DNA of 64,000 nucleotides from JAUILA01 sp964563925. GTDB lineage: Bacteria > Bacteroidota > Bacteroidia > Cytophagales > Cyclobacteriaceae. The stretch spans positions 1 through 64,000 of the forward strand of contig CAZLZD010000002.1 of NCBI GenBank assembly GCA_964563925.1, given 5' to 3'. Within the stretch, counting starts at the first letter, position 1; the number at the start of each line of letters is the position of its first letter. The translations under genes and the position numbers were made by a program. Positions 8,824-16,849 of the stretch are shown piece by piece. Below the pieces are notes generated by a model, which ran no database searches, was not told where the DNA came from, and saw nothing but the letters and a program-made list of their open reading frames with translations.

Positions 8824-9249
8824 ATGTCCGGAGAAGTTAAAAAAGAATATTCCAACGGTGAACTTACCGTGGTCTGGCGGCCGCAGATATGTATCCATTC
8901 GGGGATTTGTGTCAAAACATTGCCCGACGTTTACAAGCCTGATGAAAAACCCTGGATCCAGGTGGAGAATGCCTCCACGGATGAACTTAAATCACAAATT
9001 AAAAAATGCCCTTCCGGGGCATTGTCCTACTACATGAATAACGACGAAGAAAAAGAAATACAATCGGTTGAAACGGAAGTCGAAGTCATTAAAAACGGGC
9101 CATTAATGGTGTATGGCACGATTAACGTGAAGAACAATGAGGGCGAGGTGCAGAAAAGAAATAAAACCACGGCCTTCTGCCGTTGCGGCGCCTCAGACAA
9201 CAAGCCGTTCTGTGACGGCACCCACAAGAAGATCGAGTTTGAGGGGTAA
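8824..9249 (+). CDS. Iron-sulfur protein with Fer4_19 and CDGSH domains
   Basis: A 141-residue cytoplasmic protein with two cluster-binding parts. Residues about 10-70 form a divergent mono-cluster ferredoxin domain (Fer4_19), with CIHSGICV and a second cysteine in KKCPSGAL. Residues about 115-135 are a CDGSH zinc-finger-like domain, CRCGASDNKPFCDGTH, whose three cysteines and one histidine bind a redox-active 2Fe-2S cluster. Such proteins are thought to take part in electron transfer or in iron and redox handling. It follows the mini-GNAT gene closely and probably shares its transcript. All ligands are present. Confidence 0.9.
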   Translation: MSGEVKKEYSNGELTVVWRPQICIHSGICVKTLPDVYKPDEKPWIQVENASTDELKSQIKKCPSGALSYYMNNDEEKEIQSVETEVEVIKNGPLMVYGTINVKNNEGEVQKRNKTTAFCRCGASDNKPFCDGTHKKIEFEG

Positions 9250-9257
9250 CATTATAT

Positions 9258-9337
9258 CCTCCCGCTCCGTCATCCCGTGTTATACCTCCCCCTCCGTCAT
9301 CCCGTGCTATCTCCGGTGACTACCGGAGTCGACACGG
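9258..9337. repeat. Intergenic repeat, left of the gap: tandem CCGTCATCCCGTG units and a hairpin
   Basis: Two 27-base units with the core CCGTCATCCCGTG lie at 9258-9284 and 9285-9311. They are followed by a perfect hairpin, CTCCGGT-GACT-ACCGGAG, at 9311-9328. The next bases, TCGACACGG, begin the complement of the core, so the element is probably a larger stem-loop (core, hairpin, inverted core) whose right arm is lost in the gap. Confidence 0.7.
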
Positions 9338-9437
9338 NNNNNNNNNNNNNNNNNNNNNNNNNNNNNNNNNNNNNNNNNNNNNNNNNNNNNNNNNNNNNNN
9401 NNNNNNNNNNNNNNNNNNNNNNNNNNNNNNNNNNNNN
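9338..9437. other. Assembly gap of exactly 100 Ns
   Basis: The run of Ns is exactly 100 long, the conventional length for a gap of unknown size. It sits inside a repeat region, so the assembler probably could not resolve dispersed or tandem copies. True length and content are unknown. Confidence 0.98.
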
Positions 9438-9503
9438 GGCAGTCCAGGATGACGTTGCTGGCAGTCCAGGATGACGTTGCTGGCAGTTCAGGATGACGCG
9501 CTG
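9438..9503. repeat. Intergenic tandem repeat, right of the gap: three 22-base units
   Basis: Two identical 22-base copies of GGCAGTCCAGGATGACGTTGCT (first 20 bases: GGCAGTCCAGGATGACGTTG) lie at 9438-9459 and 9460-9481, with a diverged third copy at 9482-9503. The core AGGATGACG is close to the reverse complement of CGTCATCC on the other side of the gap, so both sides belong to one inverted repeat family. Confidence 0.75.
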
Positions 9504-9513
9504 AATTAAAAGA

Positions 9514-10272
9514 TCATACCCCCCCTTCCATCGTTTTCACAAACGCTTCTTTATACTTTCTTCCGACCGGAAGGGTCTGATCTCCCACACGTACCTCCTC
9601 CCGGGTATAGGAATGGATTGCGTCCCTGCGCACGATAAATGACCGGTGAATCCGGATAAAAAGATCGGGCAACTGCTTCTCGAGGCGGCTGATGGTTTCC
9701 CGTGTAATCACCGGATCATTCTCCGCTAAAACAAAACGCACATAATCAGAGAGGCTCTCGATATAGAGAATCCGCTCATAGTCGATCCGGTGTTGCTTCC
9801 TGTCAGACCGGATAATGATGTGGCCTTTCCCGAGGATTTCCTGCGCCGTGGCCAGCTGTGCGGCCTTCCGGTTAGCCTCCGTGAACATGCGATACATATT
9901 TACAAATGCATGCAGGAACACAATCCCGTATATGGTCAGGGCCAGGAGACGCACGTCGGTGGTCAGCGGGTCCATATTCTCCAGCTGATAATTGGCAAGT
10001 AGAATATAGGAAACGAAAATCACGACCATCTGACACCAAAGAGAAATGATCATCGAGTACACAAAATACATGATGAATTTCAGGTATAGTCTTCTGATAA
10101 GGTAGCGGGGAACCAGGATCTCATTGAAATACCAGGAAGTGACAACGGCCACCGGCATCAGCATACAAACAAAGTAAAACGAGACACCGAATCCACCGGC
10201 CCCCTGCCCGAACAGGATTGTGAGCAGCAACAGGATCACCATCCAGAATATGAGACTTTGACGGAATGTCAT
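9514..10272 (-). CDS. LytTR family regulator with a membrane-embedded N-terminus
   Basis: The protein of 252 residues has about four transmembrane helices in residues 8-135 and a LytTR DNA-binding domain in about 155-250. That domain shows RIDYERILYIESLSDYVRF and the ending LFIRIHRSFIVRRDAI, typical of the family. No receiver or kinase domain is present, so the membrane part probably senses a signal directly. The stop codon is about 10 bases from the repeat block. The gene is divergent from the ExbB-like gene with a 136-base shared promoter region, and that gene is the obvious candidate target. Only about 10% of LytTR proteins have this membrane layout; that figure should be taken as approximate. 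Confidence 0.88.
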   Translation of the reverse strand: MTFRQSLIFWMVILLLLTILFGQGAGGFGVSFYFVCMLMPVAVVTSWYFNEILVPRYLIRRLYLKFIMYFVYSMIISLWCQMVVIFVSYILLANYQLENMDPLTTDVRLLALTIYGIVFLHAFVNMYRMFTEANRKAAQLATAQEILGKGHIIIRSDRKQHRIDYERILYIESLSDYVRFVLAENDPVITRETISRLEKQLPDLFIRIHRSFIVRRDAIHSYTREEVRVGDQTLPVGRKYKEAFVKTMEGGV

Positions 10273-10408
10273 GCTGCAATAATGTCGATTTTTTTCGTAT
10301 TGACGGGCTTTTGTCGATAAACAACAGGATTAGCAGGGGATATGTGCTTGCTTGCAAAAGGGTAAACCACCTACCTTTGGCTAAAGATTCATACTAAAAC
10401 AACACGCT

Positions 10409-10783
10409 ATGTATAGGCTATTTAATGAAGGCGGTCCGCTTTTTATGGGGTTACTCACCCTGATCCTGTTACTGGTATTCGTGCAGGCGGTACGGGCACG
10501 GATGAAATTTACGTCCGGAGGAAAAGCAAAGGAGTTCAGGGCACAGCTCGGTTATGTGCGATCATTGGGATTACTTGGTTTTGTCACCGGATTATTCGGC
10601 CAGTTAATGGGTCTTTACCAGGCTTTATCATTCATTCAGGAAGTGGGTGACGTCTCACCGACGATGCTGGCCGGCGGACTAAAGGTGTCGATCATCACTA
10701 CCTTATACGGGATTCTGATCCTGGTCATCAGCCTCTTGCTTTCGATGGTCCTGGACAGCAGTATGAAACGCAACCGGGCCTGA
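10409..10783 (+). CDS. Short MotA/TolQ/ExbB-like proton channel family protein
   Basis: This membrane protein has only 124 residues, about half the length of a standard ExbB. It has three hydrophobic segments near 10-28, 52-75 and 90-115. The region LGLLGFVTGLFGQLMGLYQAL followed by MLAGGLKVSIITTLYGILI corresponds to the conserved TM2-TM3 part of the MotA/TolQ/ExbB family. In that family this part forms the proton-conducting core with an ExbD/TolR/MotB partner. No such partner is encoded nearby. The LytTR gene is divergent from it and a terminator follows, so it is a single-gene unit. It may act with a partner elsewhere or do something different. Confidence 0.75.
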   Translation: MYRLFNEGGPLFMGLLTLILLLVFVQAVRARMKFTSGGKAKEFRAQLGYVRSLGLLGFVTGLFGQLMGLYQALSFIQEVGDVSPTMLAGGLKVSIITTLYGILILVISLLLSMVLDSSMKRNRA

Positions 10784-10821
10784 CACGATAAGGCAGAAAC
10801 TCAAAATAACAACAACATTTA

Positions 10822-10850
10822 CCGCCTCCCTGGTCCGGAGGCGGTTTTTT
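10822..10850 (+). terminator. Rho-independent terminator after the ExbB-like gene
   Basis: An 8-base perfect stem, CCGCCTCC (10822-10829) with GGAGGCGG (10837-10844), has a 7-base loop and is followed directly by six Ts. It lies 39 bases after the stop of the ExbB-like gene. Confidence 0.9.
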
Positions 10851-10911
10851 CTATAAATTTTATTCCATTGCCCGCTGTATTTTTTATTCTTCTTTTTATG
10901 TACATTGATTC

Positions 10912-11394
10912 ATGAAGCCGGGCTTGTTATTTTTCGTACTGTTTCTGTTTTTATCACTGGGAATACAGGGCCAGTCAAGACTTTATCTTCAGCATCAGGA
11001 GAAATCCCATCGCCAGAAAGACATCCGTTTTAAGCGGAACTATACCATCACCACGGATAACCGGACGTATCGTAATTACCGTCTTGTTTCGTTTACGGAC
11101 AGTACCATAACCTGGACGGCAAAATCGGACCAGGACACGGTTACTGTCTTCCTGGACCAGATTCAGATACTCAGGAAGGAAAAGAAATTCCTGGTCTTTG
11201 AAATTACTGCCATGTTTTCGGCCATTGGATTGATGATCACGCCCTTAATCTGGGCCACCGAGGGGGGTGAGGAAGCCCTGGGTGCACTGGAAGCCTTCGG
11301 TACCCTCCTGGCCGTTACCGTTCCCGTTGTGCTCATCCGCGAGATCGGGCGAAACAAAAATACACGGGGCAAATGGAAGATTTGCACATCATAA
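10912..11394 (+). CDS. Secreted or membrane-anchored protein of unknown function
   Basis: A protein of 160 residues with an N-terminal signal segment (LLFFVLFLFLSLGIQGQ). Residues about 40-85 look like a small beta domain (TDNRTYRNYRLVSFTDSTI), the kind seen in many Bacteroidota envelope proteins. Two hydrophobic stretches near 98-112 and 122-140 may be membrane helices. No family is recognised. It stands after a terminator and converges with the oxidoreductase gene, so it has its own promoter. The coding call rests on the signal peptide and the clean codon pattern. Confidence 0.6.
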   Translation: MKPGLLFFVLFLFLSLGIQGQSRLYLQHQEKSHRQKDIRFKRNYTITTDNRTYRNYRLVSFTDSTITWTAKSDQDTVTVFLDQIQILRKEKKFLVFEITAMFSAIGLMITPLIWATEGGEEALGALEAFGTLLAVTVPVVLIREIGRNKNTRGKWKICTS

Positions 11395-11420
11395 ATTGAA
11401 CACTGAGGCGCAGGACCGTC

Positions 11421-12713
11421 TCAGAAATTCCGCTCCTTTCCGGTGAGCAGTGCATTTGCTTTTTTCTCGTCAAAGCGCTGCTTTTTGTTGTTCCAGTGAA
11501 GCGTTTCATTGGGGAACCGGTTCGCAACCACGCCAAGCAATATGGCTTCGGTAAGGCGGGCAGCGTAGGAGAATGGCGCGCTGCAGGTATCATTGCCAAG
11601 GCAGGCATCCACAAACTGGTGATAATGATCCTGCTCCCCGAGTTCGGGGTAATCCACCTTTTCGTATTTGCCATCCACGATGAGCTTTGGAAATAACCAG
11701 TGGGGCAGGAGCAACCTTCCTTTTTCCCCGATAAACATAGATCCCTGCTCAGGTAATACTTCGCCATTTGGCAGCCTGAGTTCTTCATGATCATCTTCCG
11801 GGGCACCGGGGCCGTCATACCAGACCCATTTTAGCGTTTCGGTGGTGTATGGCGTGCCCGGGAATTCATAGGTCACTACATTCTTTTCCGGGTGACTGAA
11901 CCCGTTAGGCGGGCGACAACTTGTATTGATCGTGGAGGGAACGTCAAGCTGCAAGGCAGTATAGGGCGTATCAAAAATATGCACACCCATGTCACCAAGT
12001 GTTCCGCAACCAAAGTCCAGTACCTTGCGCCAGTTGCCCGGGTGATACAGACCCTCCTTGTAGGGGCGTTTTTCGGCTGTTCCCAACCACAGGTTCCAGT
12101 CCAGGTGTTGCGGCACCGGATCAGACCCGGCAGGCGGCATGCCATTGTACCCCCAGTTTTTCGGAGACCATGCACGCACCGTATGCACTTTGCCGATAAT
12201 ACCTGATTGAATCAGGATGACCGCCGATCGGTATTCTTTAAAGGAGTGAATCTGAATGCCCATCTGGGTAACCAGGCCCTTGTCTTCCGCCATTTTTCGT
12301 ACCGCACGGGCTTCTGAGACATGGTGGGTAAGGGGTTTCTGGCAATAGACGGGCTTGTCCATATTCATGGCCATCAGGGAGGCAGGGGCGTGCGTGTGAT
12401 CCGGCGTGGAAACAATTACCGCATCGATAGAACTTCCCATCTGATCAAAAAGCCGACGGTAGTCCGTGAAGGTTTTGGCCGAAGGGTGGGCTGCATGTGC
12501 GGCCATGAGGTTATTGCTGTCCACGTCACACAAGGCAGCAATTTCCACTTGTGTGTGGGAGGCGATGGAGTTCAGGTCGGCACGTCCCATTCCGCCAACC
12601 CCGATGTGGGCAGTCCGCAGGGGAGCGAAGCGCAATCGCCGCCAGGCGGCAGAGGGCAGGAAAGCAAGGGAAGAAAATAATGCGGATCGCTGGATAAAGT
12701 CTCTTCTTTTCAT
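11421..12713 (-). CDS. Tat-exported Gfo/Idh/MocA family oxidoreductase
   Basis: The 430-residue protein has a twin-arginine signal (MKRRDFIQRSALFSSLAF). It then has a Rossmann fold with the nucleotide loop HIGVGGMGRADL near 36-47 and the family motif CQKPLTHH near 127-134. In cytoplasmic members that motif usually reads EKP; QKP is common in the exported subgroup. The C-terminal domain (about 160-400) binds substrate. Family members are NAD(P)-dependent sugar or polyol dehydrogenases, and Tat export suggests that the enzyme folds with its cofactor before leaving the cytoplasm. It is divergent from the PfkB kinase gene with about 100 bases between them. The substrate is unknown. Confidence 0.9.
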   Translation of the reverse strand: MKRRDFIQRSALFSSLAFLPSAAWRRLRFAPLRTAHIGVGGMGRADLNSIASHTQVEIAALCDVDSNNLMAAHAAHPSAKTFTDYRRLFDQMGSSIDAVIVSTPDHTHAPASLMAMNMDKPVYCQKPLTHHVSEARAVRKMAEDKGLVTQMGIQIHSFKEYRSAVILIQSGIIGKVHTVRAWSPKNWGYNGMPPAGSDPVPQHLDWNLWLGTAEKRPYKEGLYHPGNWRKVLDFGCGTLGDMGVHIFDTPYTALQLDVPSTINTSCRPPNGFSHPEKNVVTYEFPGTPYTTETLKWVWYDGPGAPEDDHEELRLPNGEVLPEQGSMFIGEKGRLLLPHWLFPKLIVDGKYEKVDYPELGEQDHYHQFVDACLGNDTCSAPFSYAARLTEAILLGVVANRFPNETLHWNNKKQRFDEKKANALLTGKERNF

Positions 12714-12813
12714 AGGCTGGATTGGCTGGATGGATTCCGGAATATGGTCATCTTACTTCTTTTTTACAACAATCTTCTTAATTTCCTGCTCAGTTAAACC
12801 ACGACCCTGACCG

Positions 12814-13755
12814 ATGGACCGACCAACCCATAACCTGCCCGTACGCGTTATCAGTGATCTGTGTGCTGACCTGCTCATACAGGGTAATGTCACACCACGC
12901 TATAACCAGGAAGAGCAACTCGTGGATGACTATGAACTGGAGCTTGGTGGGTCTGCGGCCATCTTTGCCAGTCAGCTTGCCCGCCTTGGCCGGGAGGTAT
13001 CACTTTACGGACTGGTGGGTGATGACTTGTTTGGAGAATACCTCGTTACAAGGCTCAGGGAACGGGGCATTGTTCCGGTGGTGGACAAGTCTGCGGACGC
13101 CAAGACCTCGGTAGGACTCGGCCTGGTTCGCGGCACCGATCGTGCCATGCTCACCTATGACGGATCCATGCGGGCCATGGATCCCGTAATGATATTCTCC
13201 GAATCTTTTTTCCAAAAGCCCTTCCACCTGCATTTATGCAGTTATTTTCTGCTCCCGCGATTCCAGGACCACTGGCCGGAGGCGATCCGGAGGGTACACG
13301 CAGAAGGGGGTACTGTTTCCCTGGACACCAACTGGGCGCCTCAGCAGGATTGGGGGAAGGTCCACCCCCTGTTGCCGGAGGTGGATGTGTTTATTCCAAA
13401 CGAGCAGGAGGCGATGCACATCTCAGGGAAGAGCTCCCTGGCCGGGGCCGGGGAATGGCTTGCTGACCGCTGTAAACTCGTCGTGGTGAAATGCGGGGCG
13501 GAAGGAGCCATGGTTTTTTCCGGAAAGAATTCATACGCATTCGGCATTCCTGAATCGCTGACTTCAGGGCTCCGGATCGCGGATACCACCGGGGCCGGGG
13601 ATAATTTCGATGCCGGTTTTATCCATGCCTGGCTGAACGGGGAGAATCCTGAATCCTGTGTTTACAAAGCAATGTGTTGCGGAACGATGAGTCTGCGGGA
13701 AATCGGTGGCATTGCGGGACAAATAGAAAAAGGGTTTTTCGATGGAGCGTATTAA
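12814..13755 (+). CDS. PfkB family carbohydrate kinase
   Basis: A 313-residue cytoplasmic kinase of the ribokinase/PfkB fold. The N-terminal glycine motif reads ELGGSAAIFASQLARLG (about 47-63). The C-terminal signature DTTGAGDNFDAGF holds the catalytic base Asp263 and the GAGD anion hole. Such enzymes phosphorylate sugars or nucleosides, for example ribose, fructose or 2-keto-3-deoxygluconate; the sequence does not tell me which. It is divergent from the Gfo/Idh gene, which fits a small sugar-utilisation pair, although one enzyme is exported and the other is not. Confidence 0.9.
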   Translation: MDRPTHNLPVRVISDLCADLLIQGNVTPRYNQEEQLVDDYELELGGSAAIFASQLARLGREVSLYGLVGDDLFGEYLVTRLRERGIVPVVDKSADAKTSVGLGLVRGTDRAMLTYDGSMRAMDPVMIFSESFFQKPFHLHLCSYFLLPRFQDHWPEAIRRVHAEGGTVSLDTNWAPQQDWGKVHPLLPEVDVFIPNEQEAMHISGKSSLAGAGEWLADRCKLVVVKCGAEGAMVFSGKNSYAFGIPESLTSGLRIADTTGAGDNFDAGFIHAWLNGENPESCVYKAMCCGTMSLREIGGIAGQIEKGFFDGAY

Positions 13756-13818
13756 TCCCCTCCTTCATGGTTCCTCAAGGTAATTCTTTCAGGCCGGAAT
13801 GCTGGACGAGATGGCATT

Positions 13819-14940
13819 TTACACCCTGATAAAAATCCTGTGCCTGTACAGCCAGTAGCACAGGCCCCATTGAATGGCCCAGACCAGCAGGGAGGTGGTG
13901 ATGAAAATGAAGGGCATGCCGAATCCAAACCACCTTCCTGCACCCACCGTGAATATCTCGGTGTAGTCATTCAGCCACTGGTAGGTAATGGTCTGACTGA
14001 ACATGTAAATAAAGATCGAGTTCATTCCCACGATAGCGAAAAATTTGACCCAGGACTTGCTCCCGCGGATATCGATCACCCAGAAGCTGGCAGCGAGGAC
14101 AAGGAGGCACCAGCCTCCGGATGCCAGGACGAATGAGCTCGTGCATATTCGTTTAATGATCGGGGTGATGCCTGCCCAATCAAGGGTATAACCCAGAACA
14201 AGGGCAATCACACCTGTAACCACCAGGGTACGCAATTGGCGGTTCATGCCTGAGGATGACTGGAGAACTTTTCCGGCAAGTACGCCCCATATCGTATGCG
14301 CGGCGGTGGGCAGACAGTTGATGGCCACCCATCCGCCCGAATTGATCTTGCCCATTACTACCATGTCCACATACGCCCCGAAGTTTTTACCCTCGGTAAA
14401 GGCCTGGTCATAACCCGGGATATCCGTAAACCGGTAGAGAAATTCGGTAAGCAACAGTAAACCAAGGGATGCACCCAGTTGAACAGCGGGCGTTTGATCC
14501 ATCAGCAGGTAGGCGATAAGGATGGTCACCGACAGCTGGGTCAGTACATTCCAGAGTTCCCACACCAGGCGTCCCTGGTAGCCGCAGTGCAGGATCACTC
14601 CAAGGAAAAACAGGATAAGACAGCGCTTAATAATATGTAAGGTAACCTGCCGGGAAGACTGATGTTTTCTCCTCTTCCGGATACTGTACGCCATGGCCAC
14701 ACCGACAATAAACATGAAAAACGGCTGAACCAGGTCCCAGAAACGCAGTCCGTTCCATGGGTGATGATGGAACTGAACCGCAAGCTCATGCAGGAAGGAT
14801 CCTGAATCGGTGTATTCATGCCAGCGGTTATACAGCAAGGTTGACTCCCCGATGAGCAGGAACATGGTGGCTCCCCGGAAGAAATCAAGCGAAAGGAGCC
14901 TGCCTGGTGTAACAGAAAGTGATTCGTGTTGTTGCTGCAT
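13819..14940 (-). CDS. DUF5009/acyltransferase-like membrane protein (HGSNAT-related)
   Basis: A 373-residue membrane protein with about ten helices. The start of the domain, LLSLDFFRGATMFLLIGEST, is the typical N-terminal motif of bacterial relatives of heparan-alpha-glucosaminide N-acetyltransferase (DUF5009/DUF1624 group). A second conserved stretch is WNGLRFWDLVQPFFMFIVGVA. These proteins may transfer acetyl groups across the membrane to sugars, but bacterial members are uncharacterised. It converges with the PfkB kinase. The family is clear; the substrate is not. Confidence 0.82.
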   Translation of the reverse strand: MQQQHESLSVTPGRLLSLDFFRGATMFLLIGESTLLYNRWHEYTDSGSFLHELAVQFHHHPWNGLRFWDLVQPFFMFIVGVAMAYSIRKRRKHQSSRQVTLHIIKRCLILFFLGVILHCGYQGRLVWELWNVLTQLSVTILIAYLLMDQTPAVQLGASLGLLLLTEFLYRFTDIPGYDQAFTEGKNFGAYVDMVVMGKINSGGWVAINCLPTAAHTIWGVLAGKVLQSSSGMNRQLRTLVVTGVIALVLGYTLDWAGITPIIKRICTSSFVLASGGWCLLVLAASFWVIDIRGSKSWVKFFAIVGMNSIFIYMFSQTITYQWLNDYTEIFTVGAGRWFGFGMPFIFITTSLLVWAIQWGLCYWLYRHRIFIRV

Positions 14941-15004
14941 CGATTGTTATGACGGATGCAATGCATTATCCGGATTAATTTTCTTTTTTCCTATATTGGG
15001 CGAC

Positions 15005-15511
15005 ATGTTTCGACTTCTGCTTCTCCTCTTTTTTCTTTACCCGGGGATGCTCCTGAAAGCCCAGGAGTCCTCAGTATTCCTAGCCGATCACCCTGAATAC
15101 CCCAAGTATCTCAACGGCATGATTGTTTCCGACATCATCTATCCCGGAAGTGATTTTTCACGTATCGAAGAATTGGGTACCCCGGTGGAAACGCGATACC
15201 GGAAGGTGACTAACCGGAATTCCTGGATACTTGTCTTCGATGGGTTCGAATTGGAATATGTGGATTTGTACGGGGAGCCGGAACTACACAGATTGTATAT
15301 CAATAAACCATCTGTTGTCATGCGTTACCAGAATGTTAATCTTGCAGTAGGCAAAATTTTGCCGATTGCACTTGAAGATGCGTCATTCGATCCGGTTTCG
15401 GATAATTTGACAACGGAGCAGAAATATGACGGGACGTTCCAGTTCCTGGAGGTACGTCTGGGGCCCTCTTCCCGTATAACAGAAATCATCTATCAGCGGG
15501 AAGTTCAATAA
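15005..15511 (+). CDS. Secreted protein of unknown function
   Basis: The protein has 168 residues from the ATG at 15005-15007, which starts a clear signal peptide (LLLLLFFLYPGMLLKAQ). The frame is open further upstream to 14810, but that stretch overlaps the DUF5009 gene antisense and lacks a signal. The mature part is probably a single beta-rich domain (for example RNSWILVFDGFELEYVDLYG). No known family is recognised. It may be followed in the same transcript by the 66-residue membrane protein 57 bases downstream. Confidence 0.65.
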   Translation: MFRLLLLLFFLYPGMLLKAQESSVFLADHPEYPKYLNGMIVSDIIYPGSDFSRIEELGTPVETRYRKVTNRNSWILVFDGFELEYVDLYGEPELHRLYINKPSVVMRYQNVNLAVGKILPIALEDASFDPVSDNLTTEQKYDGTFQFLEVRLGPSSRITEIIYQREVQ

Positions 15512-15568
15512 GGAAATAAGAGAGTTCGTTGCAGGGTCCGGCATGATTTTGTAAGTTTTATAGAAACT

Positions 15569-15769
15569 ATGGAAGTCAGGCCCAGACGTATGCTTTTCGG
15601 AGGTTTAATCATTGCCGGGATCGTGATTATGATCCTGCACCTGGACTCGCTTGGATATTCTGTCTATGGCCGCAGCTTTGAAGACGTCGCTCCTCTGATC
15701 TATCTGCCCCTGATCATCCTGTTCTTTGTGATGATGCTGGTAGGCACTTATCGGCGAGGGAAAAAATAA
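15569..15769 (+). CDS. Small membrane protein of unknown function
   Basis: A 66-residue protein with two predicted transmembrane helices (about 9-27 and 42-60), a basic N-terminus (MEVRPRRM) and a basic C-terminus (YRRGKK). The composition is that of a real small membrane protein. No family is recognised. It ends just before the terminator of the opposite-strand operon. Confidence 0.55.
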   Translation: MEVRPRRMLFGGLIIAGIVIMILHLDSLGYSVYGRSFEDVAPLIYLPLIILFFVMMLVGTYRRGKK

Positions 15770-15770
15770 G

Positions 15771-15806
15771 CATAAAAAACAGGGCCCTCCTTTACGGACA
15801 GCCCTG
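15771..15806 (-). terminator. Terminator of the five-gene envelope operon
   Basis: On the minus strand the stem CAGGGC/GCCCTG (15801-15806 with 15780-15785) is followed by TTTTTT at 15774-15779. It lies 26 bases after the stop of the DUF4870-like gene. The stem is short with a 15-base loop, so efficiency is uncertain. Confidence 0.65.
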
Positions 15807-15831
15807 CTTCCATCACCAACTATTTTGCGTA

Positions 15832-16194
15832 CTATAAATCCTTGAACCAGACTTCGTATTTCTTTCCCAGGATCGGAACCGGTTTCTCTTTTTCGTTGAT
15901 GGCATTCATCAGGCCGGTGATCCACATAAACAGGAGCACGAAAGTACCGACAAGCACCACCAGCCATCCCAGGATCGGTATCATTCCCACGATGCCCATG
16001 ACCACGCCAGTCAGGGCAAGACCCACCACCTGCCGGATATGATACGAGGCGTAGGGGTCTTTTTTGTCATTGTTCATGATGAAGGCAATGATTAATCCGA
16101 TTACGGTAATGTAGGAGATAATGGCAATTTTTTTGCCTTCCGGACTAACCGCAATGGCGGTCGGTTCAGCGGATTGAGTTTCAGTATTTTCCAT
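15832..16194 (-). CDS. DUF4870-like small membrane protein
   Basis: A 120-residue protein with three or four hydrophobic segments (about 24-42, 55-75 and 76-95). The pattern KKIAIISYITVIGLIIAFIMN and SYHIRQVVGLALTG matches the DUF4870/Tic20-like family, whose members have helices, a His-Arg-Gln (HIRQ) motif and no known function. It is the last gene of a tight operon of five genes with an envelope theme, 27 bases after the lipoprotein gene. It is an integral inner membrane protein. Confidence 0.8.
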   Translation of the reverse strand: MENTETQSAEPTAIAVSPEGKKIAIISYITVIGLIIAFIMNNDKKDPYASYHIRQVVGLALTGVVMGIVGMIPILGWLVVLVGTFVLLFMWITGLMNAINEKEKPVPILGKKYEVWFKDL

Positions 16195-16221
16195 AATTTT
16201 TTTGATTTTCAGGTAATTAAT

Positions 16222-16839
16222 TTATTCAGCCATGTCTGAAAGCTTGTCCAGTCCGATTTTATCAATAAGTGCCCAGGTTGCTTCAGGATTCATGTCTTTT
16301 GAATTGACAATCACCCCGAACCGGTCATTGTACACAAACTGGATCTGCGTATCGTCGCGTTTCTTGTAATAGGTCTGCTGAGCTCTAATGCTATTGACTG
16401 TGACCGTCTTGAGATGCTTGCTCTCATCTTCCTGCTCCATGTCCATTTTACTGGCCATGCCAAGCCCGGTCATGAGTATACTTCCTGTCTCACCGGCTCC
16501 GTCGATCACATTTATCTCGAACTTCTGTCCGTCCTCCCCCGTGAAGGTCCCTTCGATGGACGCCACGTTCATGTACCCGGTTTTGCCCACCACGAAACCG
16601 GTCCGGTCCATCCCGTTCAGGCTCTCCGGAAGCCATTCCTTGAGCTGGTCATTGGTCAGTGGTGTTAATTCTTTGAGTTTTTCAGAATCTTCCTTAGCCT
16701 CCTGAGCACTGCTTACCATATCAGACACGGTGGAGATGTTATCCTTGGCTTTGGAGAGATTTTCCCTGGTTTCACTGTCGCAGCCAATCCACAGAAAGGC
16801 GCATAATCCTAAAATGAGTAACGTGTATTGCGTTTTCAT
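16222..16839 (-). CDS. Lipoprotein, paralogue of the protein at 17360-17950
   Basis: A 205-residue lipoprotein (LGLCAFLWIGC, Cys20). The segment LTPLTNDQLKEWLPESLNGM near 58-77 aligns with MTPAEFEAWVPQSIFRLPLT in the neighbouring lipoprotein. Both also share a mid-domain with an EINVIDGAGE/ELRINDMTGE strand, a tyrosine-rich YYKK or HYRKA segment, and a closing helix with LIDKIGLDKL or LNEFQLNKL. The two are therefore old tandem duplicates. The role is unknown, and the product probably faces the periplasm. Confidence 0.7.
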   Translation of the reverse strand: MKTQYTLLILGLCAFLWIGCDSETRENLSKAKDNISTVSDMVSSAQEAKEDSEKLKELTPLTNDQLKEWLPESLNGMDRTGFVVGKTGYMNVASIEGTFTGEDGQKFEINVIDGAGETGSILMTGLGMASKMDMEQEDESKHLKTVTVNSIRAQQTYYKKRDDTQIQFVYNDRFGVIVNSKDMNPEATWALIDKIGLDKLSDMAE

Positions 16840-16849
16840 ATCGTTATAA

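Noticed and set aside
9258..9503. A CRISPR array
   Set aside because: The units are contiguous tandem copies without unique spacers, and no cas genes are nearby.
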